Origin: Reticulitermes speratus
Lineage: Eukaryota; Arthropoda; Insecta; Blattodea; Rhinotermitidae
Direction: 5' to 3'
DNA length: 64,000 bases
Assembly: GCA_021186555.1 (NCBI GenBank)
Contig: JAJKFL010000330.1
Coordinates: 27,953,444 to 28,017,443 of the forward strand
The translations under genes and the position numbers were made by a program. The notes beneath the pieces are model-generated. The model saw only the letters and a program-made list of their open reading frames with translations, was not told the DNA's origin and did no database searches. Positions 48,801-60,800 of the stretch are shown one piece after another. Each line of letters opens with the position of its first letter. Positions within the stretch are counted from its first letter, which is position 1.

Positions 48801-51800
48801 ATTACATTTTCAATGCAGTATACTGAACCAAATTACATTTTTAATGTAATCGGTATAAACTTACTAATATAAACAGCTACAGAGCTTTTCATTTCCTTCA
48901 ATTACATTAATTTTAAATGGTGTCTTCAGAAACGTAAAATCCAGGTTTCACCATATACACACAATTTCCTGCAAAAGTAACACACTTTTGACAAATGTAG
49001 CCGAGTTTTTTTGTTTTTGTGGTACCATGTCTGACTAGTTTAAACCAAGGAATATTAAGCATGCAGTATTTACATGCAAATTCTCAGTTACCAAAAGGAA
49101 AAGTAAATGTAAAAGCATCACAGGAATGATACCTCCAACAAAAGGCTCCATTCTCTCATTCATTTAAATATTATGGAAGATGTTCTGCAACCAAACTAGA
49201 GTAAACAGCAAGGTAACAGTTCAGTCCAGCAGAACATAAATGGCTATTAACAATGAAATCTGTGGTCTTCTGGGTAATTACACGGCGTCGTGTGGTAATA
49301 CCACACGACGCAGTGTAAACAAATTTCATGAACATCGCAGCGGAAGCCTGAAATCAAGGCTATTAACAATGTTGTTAAATCATTATTCATGGTGGATATG
49401 CTGTTGATATATTAGTGTGCCTAAATGTCTGAACAAAGACAACACATGCGGCACTGAACGTAAGTTGGTTCTAGAACCCGTGTTTATTTTCTTGGAAAAG
49501 CAAACAATGCTTAGACGTTCAGCAGAGCATTTTTTTCTACTTATATGTCTGTCAGAAATATATGTTGCAAGATGAGTCAATGCATCTTTTCAGGTACCAC
49601 AATCTTTGCAATACCCAAGAATTCACTGCTTAGAGAATAAGTGGCTAACATATGAGAATTTGATACAGAGCACAAGGAGGAGAAGGAAGAGGAGAGAGTT
49701 ATGCAAGAGAAATACATGACATCAGAATGTTGTTATAAAATTTGTTGCAAAAACTGCTCCTTCAGCTGGTACATCAAGCATGTTTTTAAATCTTAAATTA
49801 CATAAAACACACTCCTGCTCAAAAAATCAACCACACATTAAGTTATAGTGACAATAAGTTTAGCTACAATCTTGCATTAATTTACAATCAATGGAGCTGC
49901 TAGATCTGCACATAAAAATTTCCCTGAAGAAACCTGATTTTATTATGGCTACTTTGACCTTTAACTGTTAAATGTCGAATATTAAAGGTGCATGTTTAAG
50001 TGATGAAGACAGACAATTAAACTTTTCCATTTTAGTATTTCACATTAATACGCAGCTAAATATGGCTTGTCAAAACAACACAAGAGACAAATTCAACGAT
50101 CATGATAGTTCTGTATTTAGTTCAGTTCCTTCCTTAAATATTACAAAATACACCGATAAGTGCTAGATTGTGTCAAAGTTGTCTTCAGTTAAAAGGCAAA
50201 GTTATGCCTGTCCTTAATCAGCACTATGCAATCAAGTCATAGGTGGAGAGGTGATATAGCTTCACACATGGTACCCTCAGCAATGGACACAGTTGACCAG
50301 TCGGCTTCATGCCCTGACCACTTCACCCCCTCTACTGTGTTACGTTCAGTTAAAAAATAAGAAAAGTTTCTTATAGAAGAGAACCCCCCAAAAAAGAAAG
50401 AAAACAAGGCATACTAAAAACAGAGGGCAGGAATAAACTAAATTTTTAAGGTAAGCGCTAGCCTCAGTGTATAGAGAAGGAGCCTTGCAACCAGGGGTGC
50501 ACAAATCCCAGGTTCTTGGTCATCTGGGCAACTATATTTTGTACTGTGTTGCCTAATATTTTCAGCACAGTTACTGCAGTTTTTCCCCTTACATTCAAAA
50601 ATGTGTATCAGAAGAAGAAGAGAAAGCATGAATTACAATGATGTTCACAGGTCACTCCAGAACTGTGGGTCCTCAGTATATAACTTGCTTCATGCCACCC
50701 TTCTGGTGCCTATAATTTGGAGCTGGCTCCTTGGTTTTTGGAAAATTTGTGGGGCCCTGCTTACAAGTGTCAGCAACTGTGCTGTAGTAGATGGTGACTT
50801 AGGTAAATGTGGTTTCTTCAAGTCCTGCACTAAAGCAAGCTCTCTTATAAAATTCAGAAGTACAAATACAGCTATCACTTCCTGTGCATTTCTTACTACC
50901 TACTGTGTATTTCTATAATATACACATATTCTAGAAACAATAACTTAATCAAGCTCGCTGCATCACAAGCTGAATAAAGATATATATATTAAATAACTGG
51001 TAAATCCTCATTTGCCCAGACAAAAATGAAATCACTAAACACAGTTCATAATAATAATCTGTTCTTTTACACAAAAAATTTCCATAATTTAACAAAACAA
51101 TCTTCTATAAGAATGCTGATTTGTCTAGCAAAATTAGAAAACATTAAAGCTCTGAAACCTACCACTCTTGAAAGGTATCACCTGAAAATCACCCTTACAC
51201 ACAGTCTACTTAAGATGCAACTTTCAGTTAATTACCACATATCTGAAGTTTATCTGTGACTAATCAATTAACACTCAGCAGCTCATCTTGATGCCTATTT
51301 TATCCCTTTCCCAGTCCTACCGCAAAATAATATATATATATATTTTTAATGGACATAAAGTAGAACAGAATTATACAGACAGATTTATATTCCTTTTGGA
51401 TGTAAAGATATATTCAGTTCATCTGCCATATAGGGTAATGTTAGAACTATGATAACTAGTGAAAAATGCAAATCTTTCTACATTTCATCTGGATTTGAAT
51501 ATGTATTCTGTTTATCTGTAAAACTAATTCTAAAGATCTCAAATTATGGAAAATTAAAAATTTTTCTGTAATTCTGGATTTGAAGATACACTCAGCCATC
51601 CATGCTATGCAGGTATAAGATGTCTAAAATATAAATTGCAATTAAAATATTAATAAACTGCAATGCTTCAGACACACAGAGCATTTGTGTGTGTTGGTGA
51701 AACAAACACAGCACATTTTGTACCACGGGAATTCATGGACTAAACAACACAGTAATAGTACAGTACAGAAACTAGAATTTTAGGCAGAATAAGACAGCAC

Positions 51801-54800
51801 AAATTGTAACATATTTTTCCAACATCAATATCCTACTTTCCTGTAATCATTATATTGGTGGTCATACCTGGAAATAACATGCCTATACGACAAACTGCGA
51901 ACAACCTGTCACTAAACTGAGAGAAGATAAACATTTCAAGTTACATTCCACAAACCCTGTACTCCAGTCTTGAACAGTCATTATTCAATGTAATTTCAAA
52001 AGTTGGTACTTTCAGATAAATATATTCCTCCAGTGATAAAATATCAATGGACTGCATTCCATCACCCTGCAAAAATTCTGCAGAATATCTTGCTGCAAAA
52101 TCATCTATTATTTTTTAGTCCAAAACAAACAAACAGTCCTAATTTAAGAAGTAGTTCTAAAACTAATTCATACTACAGCAAATCACTTAGTGTACCAATG
52201 AAATTTGAAATTACCAGCACTTTTATTTGCATATCCAGTTCACACTTATTTTAAATATATGTCAGGTGAGAAACACATTTCCACACTGTAAAAAACCAAT
52301 GTGCACTCATCAGGCAAGAACACATTGTATATGCATTCTAAATGCTTGCATTTAAACAACTAAATAAGTTGTAATTATGCTATTCATCATCACTCATGAT
52401 ATTACAATATATTACACTAGTAAATGGAGACAGGAAATGAGACAATAAAAAGGGGAAAAAAATCTAATGAAAATCTAACCCAAAACAACCATGACTATAA
52501 AAATTCCACAAAAAGATACTTGCTTGGCTGAGAAGCATTCAGTGCACTGGCATATTCTGCATAGCTAGATACCAAATGAACCAACCAAACCACAACATAA
52601 AGAAATTACCATGTGAAAAAATAAAATAAAAAATTAAAAACAAAAATATACACAATTTCACAACCTTTGGAACATGCAAAGACCATGTATCACAATATTT
52701 TTTCAGAAAATATACATGGATTCTATCCAACAAATGAGGGAAGCTTACTTGCTGCATATGTGGTACGTTTGAGCCACAAGTGCAGACACTGGTTAAAAAA
52801 AGTAAACCTCACAAAACATACATTATCTATAAACAAATATACAGGACTACAAATACATACTTAAATGTAAAAGTCTATTACAACACCCATTATTTACTGA
52901 CTATACTACACAAACTTACAGCTGTATAGTACATGTACCTTAAATTTTAAGTTAGTTTCAGAGATGTTAATACAGTCATGTAAGTGTATGTATGAATTAG
53001 CTACAATGGCTGCAACTGTGATGTTACAAACATCTAAACCAACACATATGAATGTGTGTCCTACAATCCATCACCTGCAGCAGGTTCTGCTTTGTACATT
53101 TCGTTATCTTAAACAGAAACTCATGAAAACAGAATAGCTATGGCTACAATACTGCCTTTTTCACTCCTGAAAACATCTATATGAAATCAGTTCAGATTTA
53201 AAAATAATGCTGCAAGATTAGTACACAATTTCCTTACAGGTATACTATGCATTTTCTCCAACAAATAAGCCATTCTTTCATATGTAATCTGAATGCATCA
53301 TGTGAAATTGGAGGCTAAGGCACACCACCCACTTCCTTGTGGTGGTCACCAGATACAGCAGACTTGGCCTGGACAAGTGGTGGTGCCCTGAGGTAATGTG
53401 CAAGTACTGTGCTCCTCATGACAATGAGGCACTGTTATGAACCTCTGGCAAGTTCCCACTGTACCTAGCCATCCCCTACATGTGGGGGGGTTTACAAAAT
53501 GTCCCCAGTTACTTGTGGGATGAATTCAGACACTCAGAAACCTTCTGGAGAGGCAACTTTAGTAGTCTCTGAACATAATTCACAACTATCTGCCTCTATG
53601 CTTCAAGTTTGGCAATGCTGTGTGAGGGACTACAGGTGTGGACTACAGAGGTTAAGCCTTGCTGTAAACATCTGCATACATTTCTGTTGTTGTTGTTATA
53701 ACATCATCATCATCATCATCATCATTATTATTGTACTATTAGTACAGATTCCATTTCATATGAGTGAATGGATGAAAATAAACACAGAGTACAGGAATAG
53801 ATAATCAGGGCATTAAATACTTGCAATGCCTACTTCTCACCCTTAATGGCAACTGATGTCCTTTGTGGGCTTGGTTCAGGAGCAGAGAACTGCGTGCGAA
53901 ATAGAGCGAAACTCTTGGGTAATCTGGGTACTGAAATTTCCTTCTCAAGATCAGCTTCTTCATTGAAGTCACTTGCATCTATATTCAACAACCTTCCCCT
54001 ATGAAACTGCGTCAGTTCCATGAAATCTAAATGAAGGCAAAGAACAACAAACAAATATGGAAATGGATACATACAGGTTGTAAAATTGAGGAAGAGGATT
54101 AGGTGGGAAAACATTCAAGTTATAAGACATGCAGAAGTTACAACACAAAATTTTCGATTTGGTCAAACGAGAGTTAAATCTCATTGCTATGTCAGCTAAA
54201 ATATTCAAAATTTATTATGATGGCACTATCATTTCAACATTTATCTGTTGACATGACCACTTGATTCTTCAGCCACTAAACATAGAAGTGTCTTGCTCCT
54301 AGTTGCATTGTGACACACACACACACACCAACACACACGTGTGTGCACATGCATGAATATCACCTGCAGTAATGACAGCTACAAATCAAACCTACCAACA
54401 AAACCATCCACATACTTAAGTAACAGAGATGACACCACAGCCAAAAAGAATGCTTGCCAGAACCATAAATAGCAGCAGCAACTTTTTCTGCATTTCCTAA
54501 ATTTATTTTTGTCATTGGAGTTCCATGACTTGACTAAACTGCCTTGCTGCTGTTGCTGTTTGTAAATTCTGTTAACATGCAGAGTTCATTATACAGGTAT
54601 GTTACGCCAGCTGGTCCGCAAGCCACAGTTCCTGCAGTTCAGTTTGATCCTGATGGTTTTAACACAGACAAAGGAATAAGTCTGCCCCTGGTGCCTCTGC
54701 AGTTAACAGCATCAAGCATCATTAGCCTCAGACTGCAGTAAGGAATTGTGCCTCTCTCACAATCATTGAAAAAAGGAAAGGCCAAAGGCTCTTTCTGTTT

Positions 54801-57800
54801 CATGTTTCAATCCTCAGGTGATGGCTAATGAATTTTTAAAGGAGCAAGTAAGCCTCAATAAGTTGGGCTGCAGCAGACAAAAAACTACCGTATATTCTCG
54901 AATCTAATACGCACCCAGTTTTTGGCGACTTCTTAAACGAAAAAAAGTTAGTTCGTGATTCTAATCCGCACCTTTCCTTCAACCACCCCTTGCCCACGGG
55001 GCGACTGATTGAATAATATTGGATGTTACCAATGCGTTAAAATCCGACGCTAAGCCTGTGGCCGATGAGTCATACCGATAGAGGCGGGGCCTTTCTCAAC
55101 AGACGTGCGCAATCTCGTCTGAAGCCAGCTGATCTTTAGTTGTTGAAACGTGGGAGGTGCTTGTTCCAATTTGTCGTGTACCGTAGTTATGGAAGAGGGA
55201 CACCTGAAATCTAAACGACTCTCATATATGGCGAAGTTCAAACGTGAAGTTATTCGGTGCGCAGAGGAGAATGGAAACCGCAAAGCCGCTGCAATTTTTG
55301 GAGTTGATGAAAGCAACGTTCGACTATGGCGGAAACACAAGGCAGCGATCAGCGGGTGTGAGGCGTCACGAAGGAAATTCACTTATGTGTTATGTTCAAT
55401 TATGAGTGATGACGGCGAGTCTGATGAATAATAAATTATAATAATAAATAATAAAATAATAGATTATTGTATTGTATTGTTCTTACGGCACGTACAGCAG
55501 CTCAATCATTTTTCCAAAATCCAGCTCAAGACCGCGAATCTAATACGCATCTGATTTTTTAGCCCTCTAAAACTGTAAAAAGGGTGCGCATTAGATTCGA
55601 GAATATACGGTAAATTTAATATATATACAGTGAAACCTCTATCCATCGTTTTTCAGGGGACCGGAAAATTTGAACGATACATACGGGAAATGATAGTACC
55701 GGGAAACCATTAAAAATTATAGATAAGAACAATTTAATGATAATTATTACTTCTTGCTGACAAAATCTTTCATTGACGTTTGTTTTGAGCAAACTTTACT
55801 CCTCCTCAATTCAAAGTACGATTTTTCAAGGCCTAGAACACTTTCACGATCACTGTCACTCGTGCTGTGCGCATAAAAGAAAGATCTTACTTTCATCAGC
55901 GCTTCATGCGTCTCAGCAAAGCTCGGCACAACTTCGGGTTCGCCAGCTTCTTCTCCTTCTTCCCGCTCCACACTCCCGGACGCCACGAGGCTCACGCACA
56001 GCTCCTGCACTGTTTCTACACCACAGGTTGCCACGTGACTGTCCACAGAGACGTAGTCCTCGAATTTATCTTTGTTCATGCCACTGAACTTTTCCCAGTC
56101 TTGGCGGAAATCGTCGTCATCGTTGGTCAATACGACGTCCCTATCGCCTGAAGATTGTCCCTGCACGTAACCAGCTTTCCGAAAACAATTTTCGATTGTC
56201 TGCTGGGTTACTTCTCGCAAGGCTGCCACAGTGTAGTGCAAAGCTTCCAACGCGTTTATCTTCTTTTTCGTATCTTTGCCTGCATCCATTAAGCAAACAG
56301 CTGTTTGCACGAGGCGTTTTCTATAAAGCTGCTTATAACACTTTATTACCCCTAAATCAAGGGGCTGGAGCACACTTGTACAATTTGCAGGGTACCATAT
56401 GACTTTTACATTTCTTAGAAACGATGTATCCTTTGGATGTGCGGCACAATTGTCCACAAAGAGGAGAATGTTCCTGTTTTGTGCACCCATACTTGCGTCT
56501 AATGAACGCAGAAATGAAGAAAAAATGTCTGTGGTCATCCACGCTTTATTGTTCGCGTGGTACTTGGTGGGTAATTTTTTTACATTCTTCAAACATCGCG
56601 GTTTCGGAGATTATCCGATAACAATCGGCACTTGTTTGTCAGTTCCATCACTGTTAACACAAAGTAAAACAGTAAGTCTGTCTTTACAGTTTTTCCCTCC
56701 ATGACAAGACTCTCCTTTGAGAGCCAAGGTTCTATCAGGAAGCACGTTGTAGAAGAGCCCCCTCTCATCCGCGTTGTAAATATCACGTTGTTCGTAGCCC
56801 TCCAACAAAGATGGCAGTCTTTCCAGCCACGCTTCCGTGCTTTCGCTGTCCACTGCCGCACTTTCTCCGACTAACTTCTTGTATACTATGCCATGCCGGT
56901 CCTTAAACCTCGCTAAACCATCGCTTCAAATTAAAAAAAAAAAAACTATCAGTGCGGGAAAATGTTGCGTCAGGACCGTGATTTTTCAACTATTGGTGCG
57001 GGAAAACGACAGTTCGAGGAACAACGGAGGCGGGAAAAAATAGTGTTATTTATATGGGGCTAATTTCGGGACCAAATAAGGCAGACGATACATGCGGGCG
57101 AACGACGGTAACGGGAACGATGGATAGAGGTTTCACTGTATTTCCATGTTTCAGCTACTGAAGATGAGTTTCCCTTCATTAATAATACTGGTGTTTGACT
57201 TAATCACTGCCTTAATGCTCCTTCCTACAGCGAACTCACTCTTCAGCAGATGTGGTCTTCTAACACACCTGTTAAAATGGTCAATGCAGGAGTTTCTGCT
57301 GCTGCCAGTATATTATCCCAGGACCATGATGAAAAGTCCTGCCAGTTGCTGGCAGGTGCACTGGGGAAGATCCAAACTCTTAACGCATTATATCAGGCAG
57401 CAGCTTCACCATGTCTAGTAAGTTTTGGTCATGTCGATACAGAAACTTACGAGCTATAAGGATGATTTAAAAGTACTTGTTTATATTGTCCTTGGTTTTG
57501 CTTTCATATCACACCAACTGAATCATTCTTGTACTATCTTATCATACACCATACAAGTAATGTATTCTGGGGACAAACTTACTTGTCTTACAACCCCAAA
57601 GTGTAATACTTTTCAATGGGGCATTTCTCTTTTAATGGTACTGTTTCTTACAGTCCTTCATATTCCATTATTTAGAGGATTTGTGTTCACTGCCTAAGAC
57701 TGTGTGCCAACAAAAACGAAACAGAACTCAACCCTGAGGACTGAATCTTTCCATCTTCACAAATCACGATAATCGTAAGAATGATAGTGGATCATGCGCC

Positions 57801-60800
57801 TAGCATACCACTATCACAAATCTTGGTTACAAACCACAATAAAAAGAGACCACTTCGGACACCTAGTCACCTTCGGTGTAAAAATTAAACGATCTTCGGA
57901 AATTGGCTACAAAGCTGTCAAATAGATCGCATCTGTTAAAGTAGTATCCACTTGTAAGCTTTTCTCACAAAACTGATCAATTTTACATTCTGTAACAATG
58001 AAGAAACTCTTCATCAGCTCAAGAACTGTGACTCAGCACATAAAAGCCTGCACCCACATTCATGCCATTTTATTTCAAATCGGATTTTCCTTACAAAGAC
58101 ACATATAATAGGTTATACTGCATACCTCATATTTCATAAAAACATGTAACGTTACAAAGAAACTTACCAGATTCCAAATCCCCCTCTTCTTCCACAAAGA
58201 AGGAAGCCTTCATCAGTTGCACTTTGTGTGTTGGTGATCCAACTTCTCTTGCCAACTGCATTGTTGGGCTCTGCTGCATTTTTTCCAATTCCTCATCTGA
58301 AAAAATTACATCACAAGAAACTTTTAACACATATTTTAACAATTCTACACAACGTTTCCAGAACAGAGCATACAAGAGAAGAAGGGCCAATATAACAAAA
58401 ATAATTTATTTTTAATCAACACTAAACTTCCTGGACATGTTTCACTTTGGCACATATGGCACAAACTTAAAATTAATATAATGGAAGGTGTTCCACTCAT
58501 GATCACATTACTTCTATTCAATTATCATGGCAAATTCACAAAAATACCATTACCATATATTCCCGTTTTCTTTTGGATACCCTCCTCCATATCCTGATCA
58601 TCCTCCAAGAGGACAGGCATTAGGCCATGACGATGACCAATGTCACTAGACAGTAACCCATCCGACAAACCAAGTGACATCTGAAATGTAAGTAAATGTA
58701 AGTAAACGTAAGTATTCCAACTGACAGATAGCACAATATCAGTGACCGCCACTTAATGCTCCCAAGTTACATGGATCTATTGCAATGCACCATGAAAATA
58801 TTCCTCCTTTCACCCCAAGTTTCTTGCACACAATGTAGAAATGTGACACATGAATGCAACACAACTGGTTGAGATATATGCCCATAAGCAACTGCTGCCA
58901 TAAGTGCAACTATGTACCTAACAATCCAAAGGTGTATGAGATGATAAAAAAGCCCAGCTTTATGGTGAATCACCCAAGGACTTTCATAGCAAGTAAGAAG
59001 TGGTTTGATTGCTTCAGAAGATCAGCTATTTTGCACAACACACACATAAGTGGTGAATGAGCCAGTGTGGCCATACAGGCGGTGGAAGTTATCACAGGGA
59101 ATTCAGTGAAACTGTGAAAAGTGTTGATTTTCCAAAAAATTTGATTCATAATGTGGAGAACAGGGCTCTTGATGTGATCCCATATGTTTATTTCCAAGCA
59201 GGAGAAATAAATGTGTCTACAGATTCAAATGTACTACAGGCCAAACAGCTCTCTTCCAGGTGACACTGCTCCTGGCGACTTTAATTTAAACCACCGAAAT
59301 ACCATCTGTTATTCATAGATATAACAAGACTGGTTTAGTTGCATGGCACAGCAGTTGCAGGGCCTGGGTAATACAATATTTATTCATTGAATCTTCTGTG
59401 CTGATTTTATTGGGGGGGGGGGGGGGCTGCTGAAATAATGATAATCAACCATATGCCAGGCTACCCTCTCAGCCTGGAGACTCTCTTCCATGTCAAATTG
59501 GGGTTTCTTCTGCCAAACACTATGTCTCCCCTGCAACTCATGGATAGAACAATACCAACATTCAAGCCCTACAATCTAAGGAAGACCTTACGACAACCTA
59601 TCAAGGAAAATTATGGGCTTGTACTGGTGTAGGAAGTCTCATATAGTGAACACCATCTAATATCAAGGGGGCCAGGGTTGTGTGAATAGTGTTCTGCAGT
59701 GACCAAACCCACATGCCATATGGGTGTTTAAAACTACCAAATGCCAACAGGGACACCAGAAACATCACCACCGCAGTGAAGAGCAAGGGAGTCACGTGCT
59801 GATGATGTGGAGGAGTTACTGGTCCCCCACTGCAAGACCCCATACCAACCAGGTGAGGCACGTGGTGGCTTTACAGGAAAACAAAGAACCTTAGCCTCCT
59901 GCTGTAAAAGTGTTACTAACACTGTCACCAAAGAGACACTTCCTTCACACAATCAGTTTACAGCAACTTCAGTGAGTGACTGCTATGAAGCGTGGTTGCA
60001 ACCCACTGCTTGACTGCTGTATTCAACTGTTCTGTGCCAAGCACAGACAAGTAGCTGACTGTGGACTCCCTGCGCAAGTTACAACCACTCCCAGGGCCTA
60101 CATCTGAGCTGACGCACCTCCATCAGCTGACAGCAACCCTGTTCCCTGGGAATAAAAGCAGCAATGAACTCCTCCCCCCTCTCCCTCACCTGTGTCACAA
60201 GCAGAAATGTCATGACAGAAATATGTTACATGCACTGACTCACAGGTATCACAATGCATGTTATTATTTTACTTTTATATTTGCTTTAACTTATTTACAT
60301 CAATATAAAACATTATTCTGAGAATATTTGTTACTGCATCTGTCTAGATTTATATTTTGTAAGTTACAATGGTGTATTTGGGTGTCTTGGAGTGTCACAG
60401 TTCAGGCCCATTTCAAATCTCATTAGAAAATGTTCTGGTATCCAACTGGCAAATGTGGAATCTGGTTAATGTGGTTTTTCAAAGAACACATTCACCACAC
60501 TAAGTGTGATTCACCTGTAACAAATGGTACATGGTTATGCCTATGACCTTCTTTAGCATGTTAGCAAACCATCTGTTACATGAACAATATTTTGCCGACT
60601 TACTTTTGTGACAATTTCTTTCCCAGTAATTTATGCTTATCAAACCAGCTGCTGGATACTGAACCTTATTCAGGGCACCAGCCTTCACAAACTCAGCCAA
60701 TTAGCATTATTAAACCATCCATGTCAGATTGTGTTCAGGTTTGCCCTAAAAGTTTTGAAGTTGTATAGCTCACAATTATGCATAATCTTACCTCCCAGTC

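Noticed and set aside
53499..53804. 101-codon plus-strand open frame as an upstream exon of the unassigned antisense gene
   Set aside because: Much of its length is a (CAT)/(ATT) simple repeat and no donor site compatible with 54583 was found.
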